Shown here one piece after another: positions 1 to 7,889 of a stretch of DNA of 20,179 nt (position 1 is its first letter; each line of letters begins with the position of its first letter). This stretch comes from Enterobacteriaceae bacterium UBA2655. GTDB lineage: Bacteria > Pseudomonadota > Gammaproteobacteria > Enterobacterales > Enterobacteriaceae. A program made the translations under genes and the position numbers. The notes below the pieces were generated by a model. The model saw only the letters and a program-made list of their open reading frames with translations, was not told where the DNA came from and did not search any database. Where the stretch lies: NCBI GenBank assembly GCA_002359495.1, contig DENB01000041.1, forward strand, positions 53,476-73,654. Direction: 5' to 3'.

Positions 1-54
1 CCGACCAAGATCCTGTAAGCTTGTCGCCAGACCCGCGCGTAAAATTTTCAACAT
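1..54 (-). CDS. pxpC: 5-oxoprolinase subunit C, N-terminal fragment (runs off window)
   Basis: Only the first 18 codons are in the window. They read [18 protein letters not shown], the usual start of the biotin-dependent carboxyltransferase-like PxpC (YbgK) family. The ATG lies inside the end of pxpB and overlaps it by 7 bases in another frame, which implies translational coupling. PxpC works with PxpA and PxpB to open 5-oxoproline to glutamate using ATP. Identification rests on this short peptide and on the invariant pxpB-pxpC order. Confidence 0.8.
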   Translation of the reverse strand, partial: MLKILRAGLATSLQDLGR

Positions 55-704
55 ACGCCCTCCTTTTGCGGCACGAAACGGACTTTGTCGCCGGAGCGTA
101 ACAGGGTTGGCGGCTGTTGAGCCGGATCGAACAGGGCCAGCGGCGTCTGACCGATCAACTGCCAGCCGCCGGGCGTCGCCAGCGGATAAACGCCTGTCTG
201 GCTGCCGCCGATCCCCACCGAGCCGGCGGGCACGCTGAGACGCGGCTCCGCGCGGCGCGGCGTATGCAGCCGCGCGTCCAGCCCGCCGAGATAAGGAAAG
301 CCGGGCTGAAAGCCGATAAAGTAAACGTCGTAGGCGGCGCTGCTGTGCAGCTCCACCACCTGTTTCGGCGTCATCTGCGCGCGCTCCGCCACCCAGGCTA
401 AATCGGGACCGGCGTCACCGCCGTAAATCACCGGAATATCCACCTGACGCGAAACCGGCAGCTGCGCCTCGCTCTCTTCCCACCAGCGTTGCAAACGCTC
501 AATCGCATCCAATGCTCGCTGCTGCGGATCGCGCAGCAGCAGCGTCAGGTTATTCATTCCCGGGATTGCTTCCAACACCTCCGGATGAGTTTGCAGCCGT
601 TCGCACAATCCCCAAATACGCTGCTGGCTGAGCAGGGAAACCGGAGGCTCTAGTTCCAGCACTACCGCGCGTTCGCCCAGCAGATAACAACGTGCTCGTT
701 GCAA
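48..704 (-). CDS. pxpB: 5-oxoprolinase subunit PxpB
   Basis: Subunit of the cytoplasmic PxpABC 5-oxoprolinase, which hydrolyses 5-oxoproline (a spontaneous glutamine/glutamate damage product) to glutamate with ATP. The protein carries the family signature [12 protein letters not shown] and the run of glycines and prolines around [18 protein letters not shown] and [10 protein letters not shown]. The open frame extends upstream to 824, but the likely start is the TTG at 704: it gives 218 residues beginning (M)[10 protein letters not shown], the length and N-terminus of E. coli YbgJ, and GGGAGG lies 6 bases upstream. Extra upstream residues ([11 protein letters not shown] and following) have no counterpart that I recall. 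It is separated from ybgI by 167 bases that hold a promoter-like sequence, and it overlaps pxpC by 7 bases. Confidence 0.93.
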   Translation of the reverse strand: MQRARCYLLGERAVVLELEPPVSLLSQQRIWGLCERLQTHPEVLEAIPGMNNLTLLLRDPQQRALDAIERLQRWWEESEAQLPVSRQVDIPVIYGGDAGPDLAWVAERAQMTPKQVVELHSSAAYDVYFIGFQPGFPYLGGLDARLHTPRRAEPRLSVPAGSVGIGGSQTGVYPLATPGGWQLIGQTPLALFDPAQQPPTLLRSGDKVRFVPQKEGVC

Positions 705-795
705 AACCAACCTCCCGTTATGTGCCAGACCGGCACGCATCCGGCGCGCAAAATCTCTGCGCCGGACGTAGTAAGAAAACGCTGTAAGGGACTCA

Positions 796-824
796 GTTAT
801 GCGAAAGTGACAGAGAAGTGTCAA
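796..824 (-). promoter_or_regulatory. Candidate sigma-70 promoter for pxpBC
   Basis: On the minus strand there is a perfect TTGACA (819-824), a 17-base spacer and CATAAC (796-801, four of six matches to TATAAT). It lies in the ybgI-pxpB gap and would give a leader of about 85 bases before the TTG start. This suggests that pxpBC can be transcribed separately from the genes upstream. Confidence 0.55.
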
Positions 825-831
825 CAGATTT

Positions 832-858
832 GCTTCCTCCGGGGCGCGTGGAGGAAGC
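832..858 (-). terminator. Hairpin after ybgI (possible weak terminator)
   Basis: Perfect 9-bp inverted repeat GCTTCCTCC / GGAGGAAGC with a 9-base loop, 13 bases beyond the ybgI stop. Neither strand has a good T-tract after it, so it may be an RNA 3'-end stabiliser or attenuator rather than an intrinsic terminator. The pxpBC promoter starts directly beyond it. Confidence 0.4.
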
Positions 859-871
859 AGTTGCGGAAAAA

Positions 872-1615
872 TCAGGCAGGATTAGGGATATCGATAAAGG
901 TGACGTCAAGGCCGTGATGCTGCGCCAGCCATTCGCCTAACGCTTTGATTCCGCCGCGTTCGGTGGCATGGTGGCCGGCGGCGAAAAAGTGGATCCCCTG
1001 CTCGCGCGCGCTGTGGATCGTCTGTTCAGACACTTCGCCGGTGACGAAGGCGTCGACGCCGAAGGCCGCCGCGCTGTCGATAAAGCCCTGGCCGCCGCCG
1101 CTGCACCAGGCGACGCGGCGAATGGTTTCCGGCGCATTATCGCCGCAGTGCAGCGGTTGACGCGCCAGCTTTTCCGCGATGCGCTGCGTGAACGCCTCGC
1201 CGCTTACCGGTTGCGCTAGCTCGCCCCAAGGCACCAGCGGCATGATTTCTCCGCGCACATCGATATCCAGCAGCTTCGCCAGCTGCGCGTTATTGCCCAG
1301 CTCCGGGTGCGCATCAAGCGGCAGATGCCAGCCGAACAGATTGATGTCGTTCGCCAGCAGCGTGCGCAGTCGGTTGCGCTTCATTCCCTTTATCACCGCC
1401 GCCTCGTTTTTCCAGAAGTAGCCGTGATGGACCAGCACCGCATCGGCGTTGCGTTTTACCGCCTCATCCAGCAGCGCCTGGCTGGCGGTGACGCCGGTAA
1501 TAATTTTCGCAATCTCCGCGCGCCCCTCGACCTGCAGGCCGTTTGGCGCGTAATCGCTGAAGCTGTCGCTGTTTAACTGCTGATTGACGATATTTTCAAG
1601 CTCAAAATTTTTCAT
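872..1615 (-). CDS. ybgI: NIF3/DUF34-family metal-binding protein YbgI
   Basis: Member of the DUF34/NIF3 family; the E. coli homologue is a toroidal hexamer with a dinuclear metal site and has been linked to radiation resistance. Its enzymatic activity is not settled, and the old label 'GTP cyclohydrolase 1 type 2 homologue' is only by similarity. Visible metal ligands include His63-His64 (VHHGYFWK), His97 and Asp101 (GWHLPLDAH), and His215 with Glu219 (GHHATERGG). The ATG at 1615 gives 247 residues starting [10 protein letters not shown], equal to E. coli YbgI, with GGAG 5 bases upstream; the longer frame to 1660 is not needed. It lies 19 bases after phrB with no terminator between, so it is probably cotranscribed with rudS and phrB. 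E. coli has the peptide transporter gene dtpD between phr and ybgI; it is absent here. Confidence 0.93.
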   Translation of the reverse strand: MKNFELENIVNQQLNSDSFSDYAPNGLQVEGRAEIAKIITGVTASQALLDEAVKRNADAVLVHHGYFWKNEAAVIKGMKRNRLRTLLANDINLFGWHLPLDAHPELGNNAQLAKLLDIDVRGEIMPLVPWGELAQPVSGEAFTQRIAEKLARQPLHCGDNAPETIRRVAWCSGGGQGFIDSAAAFGVDAFVTGEVSEQTIHSAREQGIHFFAAGHHATERGGIKALGEWLAQHHGLDVTFIDIPNPA

Positions 1616-1634
1616 TACTGCTCCAGAACAAAAC

Positions 1635-3062
1635 TCAGGCGTCGCTGCGCGCGCGTTCAAAGGCTTCCAGCGTTTTTTTACGTGCCGCCTTATGTTCCAC
1701 TATCGGCTCAGGATAATCGAGCCTCTCGTGGTTTTTCTTCGCCCAGGCGTGAGGCTGATGAATGTCGCTGTCCGGCACCGCGCTCAGTTCCGGCAGCCAG
1801 TGGCGGATAAAGTCGCCCTGCTTGTCGAATCGTTCTCCCTGGGTGGTCGGGTTGAAGATGCGAAAATAGGGCGCGGCATCGGTTCCGGTGGAGGCCGCCC
1901 ACTGCCAGCCGCCGTTGTTGGCGGCGAAATCGCCGTCGATCAGCTTTTCCATGAAGTAGCGCTCGCCGTCGTGCCAGTCAATCAGCAGATCTTTGACCAG
2001 AATGCTGGCGGTGATCATCCGCAGCCGGTTATGCATCCAGCCTAGCTGGTTCATCTGACGCATCGCGGCGTCCACGATGGGAAAACCGGTTTTGCCCGCT
2101 TTCCAGGCATCGAGATGCGTTTCGTTTTTCTGCCAGGCGACATTTTTCGTCCAGCCGATAAAAGGCTGATGCTTACAGAGCGCCGGGTAAGCAACCAGCA
2201 GATGGCGATAAAAATCACGCCAGATCAGCTCGTTCAGCCAGGTCAGCGCACTGCCCTGCTCCAGCGCGTCGGGATGTTCTTTCAGTACGCGATGCAGACA
2301 CTGGCGCGGCGAGAGCACGCCGGTCGTGAGGTAAACCGACAGGCGGCTGGTGCCGTCCAGCGCGGGTTTATCGCGCTCGCTATCATAGCGGGTTATCGGC
2401 TGCTGGCTGAAATAGCGCAGGCGCTTCAGGGCCGCCTGTTCGCCGGGCGGAAAATGTTCGGCGTCAAACGCTTCGCTGGCGTAATCGAAGGCAGGAAGCG
2501 AGGCATCTACCTTGAGCGGCGCGCCCTGGCGCGGCTTCGGCGCCGGTACGCATTCCGGCAATCCCTGCTGCAGACGACGCACGAAGGCTCTGCTGTAGGG
2601 CGTAAACACCTTGTACACGCCGTTGCTGCCGGTGCGCACGCTGCCGGGCGGCAACAGCAGGCTGTCGTCGAAACCCTGGCAAATCACCCCGTCGGCATCC
2701 AGCGTTTTCTCCGCTAGCGCATCGCGCTGCCGTTCATTAATCTCATACTGGTAGTTGTAAAACAGCTGGTCGACCTTGTGCTGACGGCAGAAGTCGCTGA
2801 GCAGCTGTACGGAATCGCCGAAGCTGTCGCACTGATGATAATGCAGCGGAACGCCCCGTTCGGCCAGAGCGGCCTGCAGCAGCGTCAGGCTTTGAAAGAT
2901 AAAGTTCGCCTGCTTCGGCGCCATCGCATGCTTCCACCACTGGACCGGCGTGGCGATATAGATCGCCAGCACCCGGGCATCGGCATCGCGGCAGGCGGCG
3001 TGTAGCGCCAGATTGTCGTTGATGCGCAGGTCATTGCGCAGCCAGACCAGATGTGTCGTCAT
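1635..3062 (-). CDS. phrB: Deoxyribodipyrimidine (CPD) photolyase
   Basis: Class I cyclobutane pyrimidine dimer photolyase, which uses reduced FAD and a folate antenna to split UV-induced dimers with near-UV/blue light. The 475-residue protein (E. coli 472) has the N-terminal antenna-binding Rossmann domain (from MTTHLVWLRNDLR) and the C-terminal helical FAD domain. Electron-transfer tryptophans are preserved in contexts ELIWRDFYRHL, GWMHNRLRM and NGGWQWAASTGTDA, followed by FRIFNPTTQG. The ATG at 3062 is preceded by a GGGAA-type ribosome site. It lies 14 bases after rudS and 19 before ybgI, so the three look like one unit. The conserved residues suggest an active enzyme. Confidence 0.97.
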   Translation of the reverse strand: MTTHLVWLRNDLRINDNLALHAACRDADARVLAIYIATPVQWWKHAMAPKQANFIFQSLTLLQAALAERGVPLHYHQCDSFGDSVQLLSDFCRQHKVDQLFYNYQYEINERQRDALAEKTLDADGVICQGFDDSLLLPPGSVRTGSNGVYKVFTPYSRAFVRRLQQGLPECVPAPKPRQGAPLKVDASLPAFDYASEAFDAEHFPPGEQAALKRLRYFSQQPITRYDSERDKPALDGTSRLSVYLTTGVLSPRQCLHRVLKEHPDALEQGSALTWLNELIWRDFYRHLLVAYPALCKHQPFIGWTKNVAWQKNETHLDAWKAGKTGFPIVDAAMRQMNQLGWMHNRLRMITASILVKDLLIDWHDGERYFMEKLIDGDFAANNGGWQWAASTGTDAAPYFRIFNPTTQGERFDKQGDFIRHWLPELSAVPDSDIHQPHAWAKKNHERLDYPEPIVEHKAARKKTLEAFERARSDA

Positions 3063-3076
3063 GTTATTCCCGCTGA

Positions 3077-4036
3077 CTATTGGCCGTAACGCAGACGCAG
3101 CGCTTCCGGGTAAGGATCGAAATAGCGCTGTTGAGCCAGCCAGGGATCAGGGAACTCCGTCATGTAGTGTTTTAACATGGTGATCGGCGCCAGCAGCGGC
3201 TGCAGTCCTTGACGGTAACGGTCGATCAGCTGCGCCAGCTCCTGACGCTGCGATGAGTTTAACTGACGACGAAAGTAACCCTGCACATGCATCAGCACGT
3301 TGGTGTGGTTGCGGCGCGTCGCTTTATGGGTAAGCAGCCGCATCAGCCGGTTGCGGTATTCGAACGCGTAATCGTCCAGCGACGCCCATTGCTGCATGGC
3401 GGCGACAAAACGCCCCAGCTCGCGATATTCTTCCTGTGAGTGAGAGAGCAGCAGCAGCTTGTAGCGGGTATGAAACGCCATCAGCTGACCGCGCGTCATG
3501 CCCTGCTTCCACATTTCGTTAAATTCGTGCAGCGCGCAGATACGGCCAACAAAGTTCTCCCGCAGAACCGGATCGTGCAGCCGTCCATCTTCCTCTAGCG
3601 GCAGCCAGGGCATTTCTTCGCGCAATATTTGAGCAAAGATGCCGGTACCCGCTTTCCGGTTGTTGTTGGTCTCTGATTCGTAAACCCGCACCCGCTCCAT
3701 GCCGCAGCTCGGCGATTTCGCGCAGAGAATATAGCCGCACAGGTGATGCAGAGATTTAACCCGCGACGCGGACCAGTCGCGCATCGGATCGGTAAGGTCT
3801 TCGCCGCCCGCTTTACTGAAGCAGAGATGCACCTGATCCTCATTTTCGCCTTTCACCAGGCGCAGCGCGGGACGCGGGGTGGGCAAACCGATCCCCATTT
3901 CAGGACAGGCGGGTTCGTAACGAACGAAAGGCGCGAGCTCGTCGACGGCGAAGGCGAAGCGCTTATGGCCGCCATCGAACCGGACGCTATCTCCGAGCAG
4001 GCAGGCGCTGATCCCTACCGGAATTTTCTCGCTCAT
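3077..4036 (-). CDS. rudS: TudS (DUF523)-DUF1722 fusion, probable tRNA 4-thiouridine desulfidase (RudS type)
   Basis: 319 residues in two parts. The N-terminal half (about 1-150) is a DUF523/TudS domain with the three cysteines expected to hold a [4Fe-4S] cluster: Cys12 in ISACLLG, Cys44 in ACPEMGIG and Cys111 in KSPSCG. The C-terminal half (about 180-305) is DUF1722, closely like E. coli YbgA (YKLLLLSHSQEEYRELG, HTNVLMHVQGYFRR, LLAPITMLKHY). TudS proteins desulfurate thiouracils without redox change. TudS-DUF1722 fusions named RudS remove 4-thiouridine from tRNA, with DUF1722 aiding tRNA binding. Assignment here is by domain order and cysteines. The E. coli protein has only the C-terminal domain (169 residues). 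It is first in the unit before phrB (14-base gap). The start at 4036 sits just after an unusual repeat that also overlaps its weak AAGG ribosome site. Confidence 0.88.
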   Translation of the reverse strand: MSEKIPVGISACLLGDSVRFDGGHKRFAFAVDELAPFVRYEPACPEMGIGLPTPRPALRLVKGENEDQVHLCFSKAGGEDLTDPMRDWSASRVKSLHHLCGYILCAKSPSCGMERVRVYESETNNNRKAGTGIFAQILREEMPWLPLEEDGRLHDPVLRENFVGRICALHEFNEMWKQGMTRGQLMAFHTRYKLLLLSHSQEEYRELGRFVAAMQQWASLDDYAFEYRNRLMRLLTHKATRRNHTNVLMHVQGYFRRQLNSSQRQELAQLIDRYRQGLQPLLAPITMLKHYMTEFPDPWLAQQRYFDPYPEALRLRYGQ

Positions 4037-4076
4037 ACTTGTACAACCTTTTAAAACTTGTAAAGGTTTAAGTGTA
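4037..4076 (-). promoter_or_regulatory. Operator-like repeat cluster upstream of rudS
   Basis: Read on the plus strand, ACTTGTA occurs at 4037-4043 and again at 4056-4062, exactly 19 bases apart, with a related AAGTGTA at 4070-4076. The first copy is part of the 8-bp palindrome TTGTACAA (4039-4046). Overlapping it is an inverted repeat, AACCTTT (4045-4051) and AAAGGTT (4062-4068), with a 10-base spacer. The cluster ends at the base before the rudS start, so a bound protein would cover both promoter and ribosome site. TGTACA cores are typical of MerR-like regulators such as MlrA/BluR and of the CarH/LitR photoreceptors. That link is inference. Confidence 0.5.
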
Positions 4077-4161
4077 GCTGAAAATGCGGCTAGCCGCAGC
4101 GCAGAGAAAGTATCGGCAGGTCATTTTTGCCGCTTTTTCGTTAATCAGGCCGGTAACAGGT

Positions 4162-4198
4162 AAAGAAAAGCCCGAAGCGATGCGATCTTGCCTCGGGC
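4162..4198 (-). terminator. Intrinsic terminator downstream of ybfA
   Basis: On the minus strand GCCCGA and TCGGGC form a stem around a 17-base loop, followed by TTTTCTTT. It lies about 35 bases after the ybfA stop. A smaller GGGCG-ATAA-CGCCC hairpin (4217-4230) sits between them. Together they separate ybfA from the rudS unit. Confidence 0.6.
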
Positions 4199-4231
4199 GA
4201 CAAAACGATGCTGAATGGGCGATAACGCCCG

Positions 4232-4432
4232 CTACCAGAAAACGCCGGCAGCGGCTTCAGACTGCGCCAGCCACACTGGTTTAGCGCTGGTTTTGCACCA
4301 CATACGATGCAAATAGCTATAAAAGCGTGCACGATCGCGACGGAAAAGCATCCACGGCAGCGCCAGCGCGCCCAGCAAAATCACTAACGTACGGCGTAAA
4401 ACGATCTTATAGAGAGGATAAGCCTGATACAT
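4232..4432 (-). CDS. ybfA: Small membrane protein YbfA (DUF2517)
   Basis: 66 residues, of unknown function. Residues about 8-29 form one hydrophobic segment ([20 protein letters not shown]) followed by a basic, aromatic stretch [15 protein letters not shown] and KPVW, matching E. coli YbfA (68 residues) along most of its length. It is probably anchored in the inner membrane by a single helix. The ATG at 4432 has an excellent AGGAGG ribosome site 7 bases upstream, which supports real translation. In E. coli ybfA lies beside kdpFABC and rhsC; here it stands alone between rudS and pgm. Confidence 0.85.
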   Translation of the reverse strand: MYQAYPLYKIVLRRTLVILLGALALPWMLFRRDRARFYSYLHRMWCKTSAKPVWLAQSEAAAGVFW

Positions 4433-4550
4433 CGTCGTGCCTCCTTCCGGCCAAGGTGGTAAATGTGATCTGTGTCTGATATTAAGCCGATTTGGATACT
4501 TTTACTACTCATCTGACCACTTTATTACGCTTTTTTTAACGCTTTGCTCT

Positions 4551-4577
4551 AATAAAAAAGGCGCCCTGAGGCGCCTT
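4551..4577 (-). terminator. Intrinsic terminator of seqA-pgm
   Basis: Stem AAGGCGCC / GGCGCCTT with a 4-base loop and a TTTTATT tail on the minus strand, 19 bases past the pgm stop. The AT-rich stretch 4453-4550 between it and ybfA should hold the ybfA promoter. The best -10 there is a TAATAT (minus strand) without a convincing -35. Confidence 0.85.
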
Positions 4578-4595
4578 AGCTTTTAACCGTTCGCT

Positions 4596-6236
4596 TTATG
4601 CGTTTTTCAACACTTCGCTGACGATCTCTACCGCTTCTTTCTCAATCTGCGCGCGATGTTCCGCGCCGAGGAAGCTTTCGCAGTAAATTTTGTAAGCGTC
4701 TTCGGTGCCTGACGGACGGGCGGCGAACCAGCCGTTTTCCGTCATTACCTTCAGGCCACCGATCGCGGCGCCGTTGCCCGGCGCGGCGGTCAGTCGCGCC
4801 GTGATAGGATCGCCCGCCAGCGTATCGGCGCTCACCATCTCCGGCGACAGCTTAGAGAGTGCGGCTTTTTGCGCTGAGGTCGCCGCCGCCTGCAGGCGGT
4901 TGTAACTCGGCGCGCCAAATCGTTCAGCCAGCTCATCATAGTGCTGCTGCGGATTTTTGCCGGTTACCGCCGTGATTTCCGCCGCCAGCAGGCAGAGGAT
5001 GATCCCGTCTTTATCCGTCGACCACGGCGTGCCGTCGAAGCGCAGGAACGAGGCGCCCGCGCTCTCTTCGCCGCCGAAGCCGAAGCTGCCGTCATACAGA
5101 CCGTCGACGAACCACTTGAAGCCGACCGGCACTTCCACCAGCTTGCGGCCGATGTCGTTGACCACGCGGTCGATCATGGCGCTGGAAACCAGCGTCTTGC
5201 CTACCGCCACCTCTTTGCCCCACTGCGGACGATGCTGGAACAGGTAGTTAATCGCCACCGCCAGATAGTGATTCGGGTTCATCAGGCCCGCCGGCGTCAC
5301 AATGCCGTGTCGGTCGTAATCAGGATCGTTGCCGAACGCGAGATCGAACTTATCGCGCAGCGCCAGCAGACCCGCCATGGCGCATTCAGAGGAGCAGTCC
5401 ATGCGCACCACGCCGTCTTTGTCCAGGTGCATAAAGCGGAACGTCTGATCGATAGCGTCGTTAACGATGGTGATGTCGAGCTTATAGTGCTCGGCAATAC
5501 GCTGCCAGTAAGCCATGCCGGAGCCGCCGAGCGGATCCACGCCGATTTTCAGGCCCGCTTTCTGAATCGCCGGAAAGTCGATGACCTGCGCCAGCCCTTC
5601 GACATAAGGCTGAATCAGATCTTTTTCCTGAATGCGGCCGCTGGCCCACGCCTGATCCAGCGGCAGGCGTTTCACCTCTTTTAGGCCGTCCTTCATCAGC
5701 TGGTTAGCGCGATCTTCCACCACTTTGGTGACGTTGGTGTCGGCGGGACCGCCGTTAGGCGGGTTGTACTTGATACCGCCATCTTCCGGCGGGTTGTGCG
5801 ATGGCGTAATGACGATGCCGTCAGCCTGCGCGCCGCCCTGCTTGTTATGTTCCAGAATGGCGTTGGAGATCGCCGGCGTCGGCGTGTAGCCGTTATCCTG
5901 CTGCACGATAACATCGACGCCGTTCGCGGCCAGCACTTCCAGCACCGACAGAATGGCGGGTTCAGACAGGGCGTGCGTATCTTTGCCGACATAGCAAGGG
6001 CCGGTAATGCCGTTCTTTTTACGCTCTTCGGCGATCGCCTGAGCGATAGCCAGAATATGCATTTCGTTGAAGCTTTGACGTCCTGCGCTGCCACGATGGC
6101 CTGATGTGCCAAATTTCACCGCATGTTCCGGGTTAGCCACATCGGGCTGCAGGACATAATACTGTGAGGTTAATTGTGCAACGTTAATCAAATCGCTCTG
6201 CTGGGCAGGTTGCCCGGCACGGGGGTGATTGGCCAT
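4596..6236 (-). CDS. pgm: Phosphoglucomutase (alpha-D-glucose phosphate-specific)
   Basis: Interconverts glucose-1-phosphate and glucose-6-phosphate in the cytoplasm, linking glycolysis to UDP-glucose, glycogen and envelope sugar synthesis. 546 residues, the same as E. coli Pgm and highly similar throughout. The four functional loops are visible: the phosphoserine loop [11 protein letters not shown] with Ser146, the metal loop DPDYDRHG (Asp304, Asp306, Asp308), the sugar loop GGEESAG (388-394) and the phosphate-binding RPSGTE (507-512). The ATG at 6236 has GGGAG upstream. It starts 25 bases after the seqA stop with no terminator between, so it forms the usual seqA-pgm operon and ends at the hairpin at 4551. 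Confidence 0.98.
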   Translation of the reverse strand: MANHPRAGQPAQQSDLINVAQLTSQYYVLQPDVANPEHAVKFGTSGHRGSAGRQSFNEMHILAIAQAIAEERKKNGITGPCYVGKDTHALSEPAILSVLEVLAANGVDVIVQQDNGYTPTPAISNAILEHNKQGGAQADGIVITPSHNPPEDGGIKYNPPNGGPADTNVTKVVEDRANQLMKDGLKEVKRLPLDQAWASGRIQEKDLIQPYVEGLAQVIDFPAIQKAGLKIGVDPLGGSGMAYWQRIAEHYKLDITIVNDAIDQTFRFMHLDKDGVVRMDCSSECAMAGLLALRDKFDLAFGNDPDYDRHGIVTPAGLMNPNHYLAVAINYLFQHRPQWGKEVAVGKTLVSSAMIDRVVNDIGRKLVEVPVGFKWFVDGLYDGSFGFGGEESAGASFLRFDGTPWSTDKDGIILCLLAAEITAVTGKNPQQHYDELAERFGAPSYNRLQAAATSAQKAALSKLSPEMVSADTLAGDPITARLTAAPGNGAAIGGLKVMTENGWFAARPSGTEDAYKIYCESFLGAEHRAQIEKEAVEIVSEVLKNA

Positions 6237-6261
6237 TGGCGCTTCTCCCTGACGCTTCGGT

Positions 6262-6810
6262 TTATAGGGTGCCGCAAACTTTATCGGTCAGTTCCTGTGG
6301 GAACTGCATCGCCAGCATAATGTGTTCGATCATGCTGCATTTGCGACCAGTATTGGTATTGGTAATGACCCAGTACGGCGTGCCCGGAACGTGCTTCGGC
6401 TTGGTATGGGTGCCATTCTGCAGCAGCGTATGTTCGTCGGCGGCAAAATAGACACGGGTTCTCCCCTGCAGCGACGCAGTGGCCTCGGCGAACGCCTGGT
6501 GATCAAGACGATACAAGGTTGACAGAATCAGCATAAAACGGTTAACCGCCTTCTTTTGTTCCGCATATTCGTCGGAGAGCAAAAGCTCACGCACCGCTCG
6601 GACCCGATCCTGCGGACGCGGTTCCTGATGCGCGGGCTGCTCCTCTTTCGCCGTGACGTTCACCGCGACAGCCGATGCGGCTCTTGCGGTGCTCTGACCT
6701 GCGGTAAACTTCAGCATCCGCCGCAAAATGTCAGACGCGCTTTCGCCAATGTGCTGAGTATGACTGGCAATATAGCGGTAAAGCTCTTCATCAACTTCGA
6801 TCGTTTTCAT
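6262..6810 (-). CDS. seqA: Replication-initiation negative modulator SeqA
   Basis: SeqA binds hemimethylated GATC sites, sequesters oriC after initiation and organises newly replicated DNA. The 182-residue protein (E. coli 181) begins [19 protein letters not shown], the conserved N-terminal oligomerisation domain, ending about residue 35. A variable linker rich in alanine, glutamate and glutamine follows. The C-terminal DNA-binding domain includes [34 protein letters not shown] and [12 protein letters not shown]. The longer frame to 6846 adds 12 residues not in the family, so the ATG at 6810 is preferred although its ribosome site (CGGAA) is modest. It is transcribed away from ybfF and precedes pgm. 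Confidence 0.97.
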   Translation of the reverse strand: MKTIEVDEELYRYIASHTQHIGESASDILRRMLKFTAGQSTARAASAVAVNVTAKEEQPAHQEPRPQDRVRAVRELLLSDEYAEQKKAVNRFMLILSTLYRLDHQAFAEATASLQGRTRVYFAADEHTLLQNGTHTKPKHVPGTPYWVITNTNTGRKCSMIEHIMLAMQFPQELTDKVCGTL

Positions 6811-6911
6811 CTTTTTCCGTACGGTTCTTGCGGGTGACAGAACCACGCATTTTCTGATAAAGCCATAGCAGACCCTGGCGATACAAAGTGTGAGCGGGTT
6901 CTAACATAAGG

Positions 6912-6917
6912 ATTATA
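6912..6917 (-). promoter_or_regulatory. Candidate -10 element for seqA-pgm
   Basis: A perfect TATAAT on the minus strand, about 95 bases before the seqA start, in the 247-base divergent gap with ybfF. I see no good -35 at 16-18 bases, so the assignment is tentative. No GATC site is present in this gap. Confidence 0.35.
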
Positions 6918-7057
6918 AAGTTAAATCCGGGAAAGCCGGTAGCTTCTGCGGCCATGAGCGACAAAAGTCAGAATATGTCCTAATGCCAGCCGGACGCCTC
7001 CCGGAAACGTGAATCCATGATAACCTAAGCAAAGGTCACAACCGTAAGAACTTTGCC

Positions 7058-7822
7058 ATGATTTTGAATGCCCGTCTGCAAACTGAACAATCCGATTCTC
7101 ATTCTTTGCCAATTTTGTTAATTCACGGCCTGTTCGGCAGCCTGGATAATCTTGGCATGCTGGCGCGCGGATTGAAAAACGATCGGCCGCTTATTCAGGT
7201 TGACGTGCGCAACCATGGTCTTTCGCCGCGTTCCGATAAGATGAACTATCATGTTATGGCGCAGGATATGCTGGATACGCTGGATGCGCACGGCATCGAT
7301 AAGGTGGCGGCGATCGGCCATTCGATGGGCGGAAAAATCGCCATGGCGCTTAGCGCATTGGCGCCTGAGCGCCTTGAGTGGCTGGTATTGATCGATATCG
7401 CGCCGGTGGATTACCAGACGCGCCGTCATGACGATATCTTCGCGGCGATCAACGCCGTCAGCGAAGCCGGGGCGCGTCAACGCGGCGAGGCGGCGCAGAT
7501 CATGCGTGGTCTGATTCAGGAAGAGGGCGTAATTCAGTTTATTCTGAAATCGTTTAACGACGGCGAATGGCGTTTCAACGTGCCGGCGCTGTGGGAAAAT
7601 TATCGCGCCATCTCCGGCTGGGAAAAGGTGCCCACCTGGCCGCATCCGGCGTTATTCATTCGCGGCGGCGACTCCGCTTACCTTGACAATCAGTACCGCG
7701 ACGCGCTGCTGAGCCAGTTTCCCAAAGCACATGCGCATGTGATCAGCGGCGCCGGTCACTGGGTGCATGCGGAAAAACCGGAGGCGGTATTGCGCGCCGT
7801 GCGGCGATTTTTTGCGCTTTAA
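7058..7822 (+). CDS. ybfF: Alpha/beta-hydrolase esterase YbfF
   Basis: Cytoplasmic serine esterase of the alpha/beta-hydrolase fold; the E. coli enzyme cleaves short-chain and acyl-CoA-type esters in vitro, and its physiological substrate is unknown. 254 residues, equal to E. coli YbfF. The nucleophile elbow is GHSMGG with Ser89, the acid is probably Asp113 (LIDIAPVDY) and the catalytic base is His234 in GAGHWVHAEKP. The oxyanion-hole motif HGLFGSLDN is at 23-31. It is divergent from seqA, and no clear terminator is visible after it, so some read-through into ybfE is possible. Confidence 0.94.
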   Translation: MILNARLQTEQSDSHSLPILLIHGLFGSLDNLGMLARGLKNDRPLIQVDVRNHGLSPRSDKMNYHVMAQDMLDTLDAHGIDKVAAIGHSMGGKIAMALSALAPERLEWLVLIDIAPVDYQTRRHDDIFAAINAVSEAGARQRGEAAQIMRGLIQEEGVIQFILKSFNDGEWRFNVPALWENYRAISGWEKVPTWPHPALFIRGGDSAYLDNQYRDALLSQFPKAHAHVISGAGHWVHAEKPEAVLRAVRRFFAL

Positions 7823-7889
7823 AAGCAAAAGCTTGCCCGCCGCCGTTTAGGATTGGCGTCATCTGCTTCGCTGGAGTATGATGGCGCGC

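Noticed and set aside
4085..4098. 14-bp perfect palindrome TGCGGCTAGCCGCA upstream of rudS
   Set aside because: It could be a small hairpin or a site, but it stands apart from the ACTTGTA cluster and the loop would be only 4 bases. No family of regulator suggests itself.
4453..4490. CRP-like TGTGA half site upstream of ybfA
   Set aside because: TGTGA is followed at the correct spacing only by TCTGA, a half match, and no good promoter lies at the matching distance.
4941..5684. 247-codon plus-strand open frame opposite pgm
   Set aside because: Mirror of the pgm codons; no independent evidence of expression.
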